Both the position numbers and the translations under genes were made by a program. The notes beneath the pieces were generated by a model. That model made no database searches, was not told the origin of the DNA, and saw only the letters and a program-made list of their open reading frames with translations. A DNA stretch of 64,000 bases from Serripes groenlandicus (lineage: Eukaryota; Mollusca; Bivalvia; Cardiida; Cardiidae), in the NCBI GenBank assembly GCA_031761405.1, contig JASEVX010000010.1, positions 9,396,554 through 9,460,553 on the forward strand, read 5' to 3'. This document shows positions 36,535 through 47,907 of the stretch, one piece after another (position 1 is the stretch's first letter; each line of letters opens with the position of its first letter).

Positions 36535-36780
36535 ACCGCCTTGATGATGCAGTGGTAGAGCGGGAGGTCAAGGTTGGATCCTTGTCGAGGTTTTTCCAAA
36601 GAGTTTTTACAATGCTAGTAAGGGCTTTCTCTCCTTGGCGCTCAAGGTTTTGGGGTTACCAATTTGACTGAGACGCTGGTGTCAGGAAACATGGAGCGGT
36701 AGTACTGGAAACTTACCCAGGAATCGCCGTGATATAACCAAAGATTATTGAAAGCTGCATTAAACACTATAAACAAAGCA
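36535..36780 (+). repeat. tRNA-derived SINE, second type
   Basis: Head CCGCCTTGATGATGCAGTGG then TAGAGCGGGAGGTCAAGGTT and GGATCCTTGTCGAGG. Tail GAATCGCCGTGATATAACCA and GAAAGCTGCATTAAACACTA. The head differs from the 21094 type; the tail plan (GCCGTGATATAAC ... GTTAAAC) is shared. Confidence 0.65.
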
Positions 36781-36805
36781 AACATTTCATTTTTTCTTTT
36801 TATAG

Positions 36806-36984
36806 AGATCGGTCTATTGCTTCAGGAAGAGCACACTCAGTATCCAAGTGTCAACGACAAATGGTGTTGACGCTCTTCATAAGAGACTGAAATATCAGTA
36901 TCTGAAGAACTTCAACAGTGGCAGTACCTTATCTGGACTAGCAAAGGTTCTTATAGAAAGATTTGTTCCAGATAGCCAGAAACT
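36806..36984 (+). pseudogene. MULE/SWIM transposase, exon with the TTNGV motif
   Basis: Between a TTTTTATAG acceptor and a GTAAGT donor at 36985. The open frame reads QVSTTNGVDALHKRLKYQYL, then GSTLSGLAKVLIERFVPDSQ. This is the (T/N)NGVE block carrying the third acidic position of SWIM-type MULE transposases; Asp replaces the usual Glu (NGVD for NGVE). The exon itself has no stop or frameshift, and both junction phases fit its neighbours (phase 0 and phase 2). Confidence 0.85.
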
Positions 36985-37613
36985 GTAAGTGCCACAAAAA
37001 CATATCTATCAACTGTTAATTGCTTGATCATGAATATTGATATTTGGTACTTGACTGCTACCAAGTTTATTCAAATCAAATCAAGGGGTCAATAGTCGCA
37101 TTACTCTAGGGGCACATGATTTACATCGAAACTGATTTTTAGAAAAAATGTAAAACCTTCATGTGTATAACTGCTAAGCCTAGAGGTAAGAAATGTTGAA
37201 TGTAGCATTTTAAAGAATTATTCAACCAATATTATTATGTACTTGAATTACAAAATGGCTATAGATTGTCATAGGTAACACTTAAAAATTATTCTTGTGT
37301 TAAAACAGTGCATAGCTTTGATATATTGTAGAGGATAGCTTATTGGAAAACGGAAGTGTACAAATTAGGATCTGGGTAAAAAATAGCCCCTCATTTATTT
37401 GTCATAACATGTCTAAAATATTTTTGTTTAAAACTTCAATGCCCACAGCTTCCATAACGTAGCACCACCAAATATTTTTTTACAATGGACTTCCTATTTA
37501 CCAACAAGAAGCTACATTTAGGACGATATGTGCCAATTTTAAAAGAACACCAGGAGTGATAATATCTGGACATTATGTATTGCCCTAAAATTGAAAATCT
37601 ATTGTTGTTTCAG

Positions 37614-38262
37614 TTACATCCAGAACAACATTGCGGGTTTGGGGTTATACAGGCGGTATTCCCCGGATATCCCTGTTTCTCATTGATCGGCCCAACACAA
37701 TAGTGGCCCATTGCTTGACAAGAATTTCAAGTGGACAGGAAGTTCCCAAGGAAAATATATCAAAAGTGGATTCAGGATATCAAGTTTCATCTGCAACATC
37801 AGATTCAGTTTACGATGTTTGTCTCACCACAGAAATACCATCCTGTACATGCAAGGATTGGCGACATGCCACTGGCCTTGCAAACATATGATGTCAATAC
37901 TTTCAAAATTCCCAGAAAGTGGCTGGAACAGTTTATCTTTATAGTACATATCAATTCCTTGGTTTGATATTGACAAAAACGTGTTTGAAGGATATCTTTC
38001 ATCTCCTGCAACAGGGAAAAGCAATTTAAACAGTGCCAATGATAAAATACAGTCCACCGAGTCATGCCAGGAGGTAAATGCTGGAAAAGAACACGAGGAA
38101 GAAACTGTGATGAGTGTAGAGCAACTGAGACACTCATGTTTCATGATCATAAAAACATTCAGACAGGAGTGTATTGCATAGAGGGCAGTGATTCTTCTTG
38201 AAGTAAAAGACATTCTAAACAAGACAGTCCTAGGACATCCTCCCCAAATCATACTTGTTTCC
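37614..38262 (+). pseudogene. MULE/SWIM transposase, SWIM zinc-finger exon
   Basis: After a TTGTTTCAG acceptor: YIQNNIAGLGLYRRYSPDIP, a frame slip, SLIDRPNTIVAHCLTRISSG, then the SWIM finger. CTCKDW lies in one frame and PCKHMMSIL in another, together giving C-x-C...C-x-H. A TAG at about 37943 and another at about 38179 follow, with a tail including FEGYLSSPATGKSNLNSAND. At least two frameshifts and two stops make this a pseudogene, though assembly errors could add to the count. Confidence 0.85.
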
Positions 38263-39569
38263 AGTATTCTTTGATCTGGCTTACGAGGATCAGCACAGCA
38301 AGGGGGAGATTTTATTACCTAAATTAATGGGCAGAATCCGATACGCCAAAATTAATGGGCAGAATCCGATAAGCCATTTACAGTAATGGTCACTGGTACC
38401 AATGGTCACTTGCAGCCACTAGTTAGATAAACAAGAGAATTTCAAGTTTTACTGAGATTTTATAGAATCGCGATTTTTGCATCAGACAGGATAAAGTGCT
38501 CAAGGTAGGTCCATGTTTTTTCTTTTAAATGTAATCCTTTCCCTTATTAGGTATTTAAGAATTTTCAAATTTCAAAATATATTATGAATGAAATTAACTG
38601 AATTGAATTGTTAATCTGGACATAATTTTTCATTTATTTTGTGACAAAGTTGACCGAGAACCAGAGCATTTTCCCTTTTCTGCTGCAGGAATTATCTACT
38701 TGTAATATTCGCTAGGAAAAACTTAGTTTAAAAGTTTAAACTTATAATTAAGTTTTGTTAAATATAACCACTGTTTGATATTGTTGCAGGAATCATGACA
38801 TTTGAAAACATTACTTGAATAAAACAAATTTAACCCTTACATCCGGTTTTCAGCATGTGATATAAATGTATTGTATATGGTTTGCTTATACCTATAAATG
38901 AGTAACAAACAAGACATATCAAGATCAGAGTGCATGTATATATGCAGGCTGATCTTGGTATTATATTTTAGCAAAAGGAACTGAAAATCATACTTAGAAT
39001 GAAAAGCAGATATGGCTAAAAGTTGCTGATTGCAGGGTACCTTCTAACAGGCATATTTTAAAAACAAAAGTGTGATTATTCCATACTTTTTGAAAACATT
39101 GTGGCATTGCCATTGTTTTCAAAAGTCGTCTCCTGCAACAGCGTCTTTGCCCCATAATAATGGTTCTGTTCTTTTCTTCAAACATTTTGTAATGAAAAAG
39201 AGTCTAAAACTTCCCATAACAAGTTATTAACCATTTCAACATAAAGACGCTTTCTGACACCTCTGCAGCCAACAACTTTTGAAAACATTGTGGCAAAAGG
39301 GTAAATTGTTCCTTTTTTCTTCAAACATTTTGTAATGAAAAAGAGTCTAAAACTTCCCATAACAAGTTATTAACCATTTCAACATAAAGACGCTTTCTGA
39401 CACCTCTGCAGCCAACAACTTTTGAAAACATTGTGGCAAAAGGGGAAATTGTTCCTTTTGTCATAATGTTTTTGTCTCTTTTCAACGATTATACTATTTA
39501 AGTTACAAATGTTCCCTTGCTTTGCCTAGATGTGCGTCTGCTGCAATATTGGCATATGTAGGAAAGAAA
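38263..39569. other. No confirmed exon; contains a 143-bp tandem duplication
   Basis: 38321-38350 duplicates CCAAAATTAATGGGCAGAAT. 39180-39322 is repeated at 39323-39465 (AAACATTTTGTAATGAAAAA ... AACTTTTGAAAACATTGTGG), derived from the TTAA-type MITE family. An upstream exon of the large gene could lie here but none is clear. Confidence 0.5.
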
Positions 39570-39803
39570 GCCGAGTCCTGGTAGCTCAGTCCGTAGGGAC
39601 GCGAGCTGGCAATCCATGGGTTTTGAGTTTGAATCCCGGCTCAGCCAACATTCTTTCGAAAGTTTGATAAAAGTCACTGTGAGATGCGTCATTCGTTTTT
39701 CCCCAATGGGATAACAGTCTATGTGGAAAAGCAGCCATTTGCTTGGAAAGTAAACATGTGTTGAAAACGGCGTTAAACCCAAATCAATCAATCAATCAGT
39801 CTG
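39570..39803 (+). repeat. tRNA-derived SINE, near full length
   Basis: GAGTCCTGGTAGCTCAGTCC (A-box-like) and TTTTGAGTTTGAATCCCGGC (B-box-like). Body AAAAGCAGCCATTTGCTTGG. Tail GAAAACGGCGTTAAACCCAA followed by three AATC repeats. It lies about 220 bp upstream of the large gene's long exon. Confidence 0.8.
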
Positions 39804-39989
39804 CATGTAGGAAAGGTTTAAGTACTTGTTTTGTTTAATGATTGGGTATTTTAAGATTTTGTCTATTGGATGAATGTTAAATTTTGCATTTACCTCTCTG
39901 TTCCCCAGTATTCATAAGACAATCTGAAAATAAGTTCTTTTTGCACATTTGAAAACACTCTTTTCATGTACTTAAAGAGTTTTTAAATT

Positions 39990-40030
39990 TATTTTAGGTG
40001 CGTGCTTCAAGAATGGAAATTCAAAAATGA
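39990..40030 (+). promoter_or_regulatory. Splice acceptor-like site and 5-codon upstream ORF at the start of the large gene
   Basis: TTTATTTTAG ends at 39997. A short frame ATG-GAA-ATT-CAA-AAA-TGA begins at 40013 and its stop overlaps the main ATG at 40027. The main frame is itself open upstream to the acceptor (CFKNGNSK before the Met). Either the ATG at 40027 is the start, under a tiny upstream frame, or the exon begins at 39998 and the true N terminus lies further upstream. Confidence 0.5.
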
Positions 40031-43000
40031 GTAACATTCCATCGCTGTCAAATCATGTAACATTCATTAAACACAATGGAGACATTTTCATAGAGTATAG
40101 ACAGTTCATAGCTTTCCTTCTCAATCAAAGACTAGAGAATGAACCTATTATACGCCCAAGTAATATTCTCTGTGAATTAAGAACTCACGAAAATGGACTT
40201 GTAAATTCAGGGATAGACCGTTTGGTTAAGCTTTCATCCTGTATAAGATACATATCAAAGCATTATGACAGTTTCAAAATCTGCAGAACAGTTCTCGATG
40301 AAATCCTACAGACACCATTTAAACTGAATCAACAGTCGAATTCAACACTTGATTTATACAATGACATTGCTTGTTTAGAAACATCAGTATGGTCAGAAGA
40401 TTTTCTTTTTGGTGTTGAAATAGGTGAAAGCGAGACGTTGAGTTCTATCTACAAGCATAATTTCACTGATTCTCAATGGCAGAAAATATGCCTCTTTGAA
40501 CAACATTATGCCAAGGAAAACAGTATTATAGCTGATTATGATAAGACAATTAAGAAGAAAAAGCAATTCCTCACAAACATAAAAAATATACAGAATTTAA
40601 GCCGCACGGCAGCACAGCAATGTCGCAAGATTGTAAATGTTCAAAATAGTAGAAAGAAAACTGCTGAAGATATTTCAACATTAACCTTTGTTCACAATTC
40701 TGTGACCCATTCACTTTCAAGGATTGACTTTTTACTCTGTAAATGTCTAGACCTGTACTCAGCACCAGCGAACAAATGTGTGTCAGTTTTTGATAATGTA
40801 AAGATAAGAGACATAACTTTTGAAGGCGTTCAACTTTTTATAGAAGTACAACTTACGGAAGACTTGGAAGATGTTGCCACCATTCTCAGTTGCGAACTGG
40901 CCAACAAACATTCATTGCTTGCAACCAGTATAATTGTCTTAACTGCAGGAACTCTTGAAAAATACACATGCAAATACTGTGTAGAAGGCAATGTCCATCG
41001 CTTTTATCTTCAAGATTCATATTTATGTAATTCACTTTCAAACTCAGTGATTTATACTTGGAAACCTAATGATGCAGAAATTGCTGGAGAACCAAAAACA
41101 ATTGACCATAAAAATGGGGTAAAGTTCTGTGACTGTTGCTTCAATAACAATGAGAAATGGATAGGTATATCATTAGATTGGCGAAACGTTGATGTAGTTG
41201 ATGAATGGATTCTACACACACCTATCGAAATCCAGGAATTCTTTACAGCTTGCTTCTACAATGCAGCTGTCGTGAAGTCGAGCCCCCATTCAGCGTCTCT
41301 GAGAAGAAAAAAACTGGCTAAGATTATTGCTTTATTTGATTCAGGATTAACTCTATTCAACAAACTGTATTGTGGCGTCCTGCAGCAGCTCAACACACAG
41401 GAACTTGTTGTAGACCATAATGCTTTGACAACAGTCTTTTCTATAACGTCAAATGCTGGAACAACACAAAGCCTTAAAACAGCCGATCGATGGTTAAAGG
41501 CAGCAGCGGATGAAGACAAATCATACTTTGAAACATACATTAAGCAGTATCCGATGAGATATCAGGCAGTTCATGATCAATCTGTACGGTTGCATAATGT
41601 CAATCTCCGTTGCTGTTATATAGTGTTCTTTATGGACAACTTAGTCAGACTAACAACACATGATGATCCCAATCCAGGCCAGAATAGAACATCACAAATA
41701 TGTACCTTACCTATCACACTGAAAGGCTTACCAAGAGATCATGTTATTTCTGAAAATTGGCATAATGAAGAATGTGAAAATGATCATCTTACATCGTGTA
41801 AATGTATGGAAGGAGTCCAACTTAGCCAAGAGGATATTAATCTTCTAATGGCAGCCACTGAAGACGAGGCATTGATGTGGAATGAATTCATATCACTAAT
41901 AAGATGGGAGACATTTCAATTTTCAGATATAAATGAAATAATAAAATCCCTTTCAGTAGAGAATGATATCACAAATGCATCATCCAGTGCAAACTGGTTT
42001 AATGGAGAAGAAACCCCAATGAACACTTCGGATTGGAACCAAACAATAGAAGATATTGAGCTAAGACTTAACTCTTCTCTGCGTATTGATAGCCCCTTAA
42101 ATGATTTTGATGGAGAAGTGGAGGAATTGGAAAACAGCACAGTTGAGTCTGGCAGCACATCACGGAATGTCAAGCAGGAAAACGAGAGTTTTCTTACAAA
42201 ATTCAAAGTGCCAGAATTACTGTGTAGGCACCCATCACCAGCTACTGGACGTGATGACGATATAGCCAATCTAAAAACAATCCTGAAAGACACAGTTAAG
42301 AAATTATGTAGGACACCCGTACAGAAGGATCGAATTATCTTTGCACCCGATCATAAAATTTCAAAAAATCTTTTCAAGTTGATGCAAGAAGACGTTTTTT
42401 TTCGTCAATTTCTACCTGAGTTTCCTGCTTTACATTTGCGTAAATCTAAAATAGTTAACCTTTTTGGAGCATATAAAGATGCTGGACTTCTACATCTTCT
42501 AAAGTTTATGAAAGATGAGGAACAAGAGGACAACTGGATGAAGTTAATTTCTATACAGCATATTGAAACAGCTTCAAAAAATATTACACGACTTGCAGTG
42601 GCACTTCACTTAGCCTTTAACATTGCTTTTTATGAACAGCTTGAACCCAGTTCCCAGCAAAAGTTCCATAATGATATGAACATTTGTCAGACGGCCGACC
42701 TTGAACAACATTGGGGAAAGCAACTATCAGTATTTGCTCAAAATGGATGCTCAAGAAACGCAACTTTTGCCTTACATAGAGACTTTATGTTGCATTGTGA
42801 CGAGATTGTTGCAATAATCACTGCAGAACACCTTGGTGGTGCAAATGGTTACAGGCTCCTTCTGTCAGCAGTGAAAAGTTCTCTTCCATTTGCATTTTTA
42901 AATGGTGCTTCTTCATATGCGTCCTTCTGTGTAGACCTTTTACATGAACACTACTCTGCTGGCTTCTTCCATAAAAACATGAAAATGACTCTTTTCTCTA

Positions 43001-45278
43001 CACCACACAGAGGTGGGGCCACAAATATAGCTCTGGACACACAGAGGGAAATTGATCACAAAGATGCCCTTAAAGGTTTTCGACCAAGATCAACCCTACA
43101 AACAGTTGTACCAAGAATGGCAATAGTTGATCATCTTGCAGACATCCAACTAGCAAAAGAACATTTATTTTCTGGTCCTGAAGATCTTTCAAAGTCTGAT
43201 GAGACATGTTTGAAAGATATATCTTCAGGGAACTTTAAAATTAACTTGACCAAGAAAGACTGGATACACATTAAGCCTTTGGTTCGACTCATTGTACAAA
43301 GAAATGGGTTTGGTACAGGAGAATCAATCATGCCTCATCATATTTATGAGTGTCAAGAAAAACCCTTACCTTGCGAAATTTTGGACACACATTCTTACAA
43401 TGTGGGCAAGTATTTGATGAAAAGGTATGCTGCATCAAAAAATTATTTTGGATTATGTAAAGAACTAGTACCTGAACTTTCAGTTCTAGATGGTCCAAGT
43501 CATTTAATCCGTAGAGCAACTAATGGCAAAAACATAACAATGCGCAGAGTAAGTTATAAGGCATCTAAACATCTACCAAAGGATACCGAAGAATGCAAGC
43601 GGAAAGCCATGGTAAAAAAAAAGAGCAAAATCATTGATTGTCTTAGCTCAACAATGAATACATGTCAATCGCTAGTGAATCCTGATGGATCAAAAGCAAG
43701 TGTTCAAAAGTCTGCTGGTATAAAAAAAGCCCTTATTGCTGTGCTTGAATCATCATACCAAAGTCCAAATGCAGACATGGACAACATACTTGATATTGCA
43801 GAAAAGCTACACGAAGACAATCTGATTACGTCAGGGTATTCTAATATGTCCAAGGAATTCAAAGATTCCATCCATCATGCCACCATTGAATTTGCCGGAA
43901 TAAAATTTAAGACGAAAGCAACAAGTGGAAAGCAATATCTAAAACATATCGAGAACGGTGTTATAAAATCCCTGATGTTGATGTTTCCAAAACTTAGTCA
44001 AATAATTGTCTGCGAAGAAAAGTACACATTTACACCAGACACATTAAAAGGTGAAACCAGACAAAAGAGAAACAAGAATGACTCACTTTCAATTGCACAT
44101 CTGAAAGTTGGAGAGGACATCATAAGCTCACACAAATTGTCAAAGTCAGCAGTTATATCAACTGGTGAAGGCAAAAGGATGATCAGCAATTACTTGGCAA
44201 GAAATATAAGTTCTCTTTCTTTACAAAGAAATATTTCTGTTGTCGTTGACAGTGAGCTGATCAAAATCGAATGTTCCTGTGAGGGTGCCTGTTCCTGTAT
44301 TCCATACACGCACCCTGTTAAAGCTGACTTTGGTTTGAATGGTTTTCAACAGCAACAGGTTTTATACAACATACGCCAGAGAAAAGGGGAAGCAGAACTG
44401 GCACAAGTTGACTGGCTCAACACTATCAGTGAAGACCTAGGAAGCAATGAGTCAACCTTAGCTGTGGTAACATCTGGCGATATTGACAGTGTGGTGGCCC
44501 ATATGTTTGCTCTTTCGATACACTGGCAAAGACATTCAGACAATTCATTTAAAAATTCTGTCTATGTCCTTTTACAAAAGTCAAAACCTGAACTTTACAA
44601 TATAACTGCCATCATAGAAAGAATAGAAGCAAGATTTGGTTTTAAATATGCTGCCGTCAATGTTGCTGTTGTACTTTGTATGGGTGGAAATGATTTTGTT
44701 CCAAAACTGTATGGAATGGGACATTTGAAATGGATGACAACTGCTCTGAAAATTCCAGAAGCCCTTAAACATATTTTGCATTATGAGTTTGACACTGAAG
44801 GAAAACCAATCACAGCCAAAGTGAACAGTTCAATATACTGTGACATAATAAAACATATGTACTGTCCCAAGTCGGTAGACCCTTTATTGTTTTCCGTACA
44901 GGAAGTAAGACAAATGTCAGTGAAGCTACCAGGAAAGGAATTTCGGCATCCAAATGTGTGGATGCCTCCAGAGTCAGCCATTGGAAGTCTGGTTGAGTTA
45001 TTGAATTGCGTTACAGAATACATGTTTACAGCATGGTTCCATGCAAATACGCTTCCAGAGTTTTTGGGACGTGGATGTCTCATTAAGAATCAATATGGCG
45101 ATGTTCACTATGACTTCGGAAACGAAAGTAAAATAGCTGACCAAAGCCATTTGCTTACTTTAAATGAGACGACACTAATGCAGAAAATTCGTACCAGCAA
45201 GAGAAAAACAAAGAGGCCTTTACAAACACCAGACAAAGATATGCCAAGGAAAAGAAAACCTATGACATCAACACCAAT
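40027..45278 (+). CDS. Large protein with a divergent FEN1/XPG-like nuclease region, main exon
   Basis: Uninterrupted frame of 1750 codons. Not a family I can name. Residues 1-700: no known domain; Cys pairs at 315/318 and 368/370/371 could bind zinc. Residues 700-770 are acidic and low in complexity. Residues 930-1045 form a conserved-looking helical block with NIALDTQREIDHKDALKGF. Residues 1290-1570 look like a FEN1/XPG/PIN-like nuclease: CEEKYTFTPDTLKGETRQKR (1329-1348, Glu where FEN1 has Asp in VFDG), KGEAELAQVDW (E1455, E1457), TSGDID (D1485, D1487) and GGNDFVPKLYGMG (D1556), in FEN1 order. A Cys cluster (1416, 1418, 1422, 1424) lies between. The C terminus is basic, like a nuclear localisation signal. 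At 45279 GTAAGT is a perfect donor; without splicing the frame would end one codon later, at 45282. Nuclease function is inferred from motif order only. Confidence 0.9.
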
Positions 45279-45696
45279 GTAAGTTGACGTTTTATAAATG
45301 ATACTGGTCATGGACGTTGGAGGGAAATTTAAGTGTTTCAAAAACATAATAGCAAAAGTTACATTGCTATTATTTCAAAATGTTATGTATTTACCTGCTA
45401 AACATGCTTTCTGATGCCATTACCATGGACACCTTTTGCAAAACAGTGTTGATAAAAAGATTTTTTTCTAAATAAGCAATTCCTCCTATTCACAATATGA
45501 TTTCAACACAAGCATAACAAATTACCATTAATTTTTCAAAGCAGATGTTCCGATCATTATTTGTCTATCAAGATAACATATAATTTATCAGTACACGATA
45601 ACGTATGTAAAAGAATATTATAAAAGCTTACCTGAATTCAACTGTTTATGTTTATATTGTATCATGCTTATGCATTTAATATATGGTCTTATTCAG

Positions 45697-45817
45697 AAAG
45701 ATGAGACGTAAATCAACTGCCAAAAAGGCCTTATCATTGTCAAGTGAAATAGGGAATATAACCACTCAAGAATCAAATGCTGAGCCGGAGGATCTATCAT
45801 TTACTGAACTACCCTAA
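45697..45817 (+). CDS. Last coding exon of the large nuclease-like protein
   Basis: After a TCTTATTCAG acceptor. Joined to the main exon (…ACACCAAT plus AAAGATG) the frame stays open and adds 40 residues: isoleucine, then KMRRKSTAKKALSLSSEIGN and an acidic tail ending DLSFTELP before TAA at 45815. The total is about 1790 residues. The basic start continues the Lys/Arg-rich end of the main exon, which favours a real intron (45279-45696). A possible 3' UTR donor (AAAAGGTATAT) follows at about 45838. Confidence 0.7.
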
Positions 45818-46567
45818 AGATTAAATGTAAAACAAAAGGTATATTTTATTTGTTTCATGTATTTAACATTTCTTCTCTTTAGTCTTGAACCCTAAAGATT
45901 AAACTACTAAATTAGAAAAAAATATTATTCGTGTTTTTCAAATGTGATTACATATTCTAAATTTAGTTTCAGCTAATTGGTTATAAACATTACTATCTTT
46001 TTAGATGATAGACAACACGATTAGAGATGAAAGATGGAATTCACTGTCTACCCTAGAATGTCATCTTGTCAACATTTCCTATTGAAGTATATGAACCAGT
46101 TATGACTTAGCAACATTAACCTCTCTTCACCAGTGTCCAAATATATATAATGGAATACAACATGCATGTATTCTCATAAACTTTGTTATTTGTTTTATGC
46201 AAAACACATTGTTTGATAAATGTCACACATTATAAATAATGATGAAACTGTATGCACAAAGGTCAGAATCAGGTTAATTTTGCAAGATAATACAGTATCA
46301 CAGGTATAGCATTGTCATCTGTATCAAACGGGAAGGGGTCGTCTTGTTCATGGACACTGTACAGCTTCAGACAAGTGTATTCATATTACACACATTCACA
46401 TAATCAGTAAAAGCTAAACATGTAGCCCCAACTATTTATTGTGCATGAAAAGTTAAACAAAGATTAGCGGAATTGTGTCCTTATATAATAAAAAGTTTAT
46501 AAACACAAATGTACACTGCCAATTGGAACCATTACAGAGAACAGTTAACAATTGTACTCATACCTTT
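45818..46567. other. 3' flank of the large gene, no further gene seen
   Basis: AT-rich. A possible UTR exon begins after TTTTTAG at about 46004 (ATGATAGACAACACGATTAG), with only 26 open codons. No repeat is recognised. Confidence 0.4.
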
Positions 46568-46771
46568 TTAACCCTTTCCCTCATATATTCGCTTTCTGAA
46601 AACATAGTGAAAAAAGAAGAAATTGCTCAAAACAAGCAATTTCTCCTTTTGCCACAATGTTTTCCACTTTTAGTCATAGGTTATCCATTCAATTATAGAG
46701 ATTTTCTATTTTTTGACAAAATATGTTCAGAGTCGTCTGCTGCAGAATTGTCATATGAGGGAAAGGGTTAA
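46568..46771. mobile_element. MITE with TTAA target duplication
   Basis: TTAA at 46568 and 46768 flanks inverted ends CCCTTTCCCTCATAT and ATATGAGGGAAAGGG. The interior is imperfectly palindromic (AAACATAGTGAAAAAAGAAG with TTGCCACAATGTTTTCCACT), so the whole 196-bp unit can fold. TTAA duplications are typical of piggyBac and Kolobok superfamilies. A 98-codon frame crosses it and is not a gene. Confidence 0.8.
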
Positions 46772-47907
46772 ACATTATTGGGATAAACTGTCAAATATAC
46801 GCTTTTTCTCGTAGTTTTCGTAACCAGGTTAACGTGGTGAAAATCTTTTTTATAAAGACCATGCATAGTTCAAATATTCTGTAGATACTGGGTCAACTCA
46901 TTGAATATTGAAAATTGACCACAACCATTTTCCTCATGTAATATTCTGTTAAAAACCATCTCAAAATATATCTGACAACTATACTTGGAATGAGAGAGAG
47001 TTCTTTGCATGAATTTACCTTTCAACTGATTTGCTGTTTTTCAGAGTTACATGTCTGCTGTGAAAACATATTAGCAAAACTATGAAACATGAACAAATAT
47101 GGAAGTACTGTTGAAAATCAAATTTGAAAATAACTTTGAGAAAAGAAGAACAAATACATTATGAGCTATTTCCTAAAATATTTTCAAACACATATGGAAG
47201 TACTGTTCAGAATCAAAGTTGAAAAAACTTTGAGAAAAGAAGAAAAAATACATTATGAGCCATTTCCTAAAATATTTGCAAATGTTTAGTTTTGCTCTAG
47301 AGGTGTCAAATGCTGTATGTTTCAGGGAAATGGTTAACTTTTCTTTTGTTCATCTTGTTTTTATCTTTATATACTTTAAATATACTTATCTGACTTATTT
47401 TAATTAGACCCTTCCCTTCATACAAACACTTTCTGATTCCATGATGCGGACACATTTTGAAAACATTGTGAAATATAGAGAATTTTCTCATTATTAGCAA
47501 TTCTCCTTTTGACACATGCAGGTACTATACTATCATTCACAGAGATTTTCCATATTTTTGCTAAGATGTTTTTAAAAGTAGTCTACTGCAGATTTGTTGT
47601 ATGTGGGAAAAGTTTAATATGTATTTCAAATGTATTTCTACAGATAAAATGAATAACAATCATGTATTCTCTTGTCTGAAATAAAGGTAGCTAGACATCT
47701 TTTAAAACACAGAAGAGTTTTCAATTTGTGACCTGACCCAAACTGTATTCTGTCCAGTAGTGGAGATGTTATCTGTGTACCGTTACTTATAGCACCATGG
47801 GGAGAGGTTAATGGTCATTTGATAAACGCCGTGCAAATCAATTTACATGCCAGATTGATTCTTATCTGAGCAGAGCCAGAATACGTCCGAGGAAGTCCTA
47901 AGACTGA
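46772..47907. other. No gene; second diverged MITE
   Basis: 47404-47616 is a diverged relative of the preceding MITE (CCCTTCCCTTCATACAAACA ... TGCAGATTTGTTGTATGTGG). A 100-bp direct repeat (ATATGGAAGTACTGTT ... AACTTTGAGAAAAGAAGAA) lies at 47099-47170 and 47192-47260. The remainder is unrecognised. Confidence 0.5.

Noticed and set aside
46475..46771. 98-codon plus-strand frame
   Set aside because: Covers the TTAA-flanked foldback MITE; the residues follow the palindrome.
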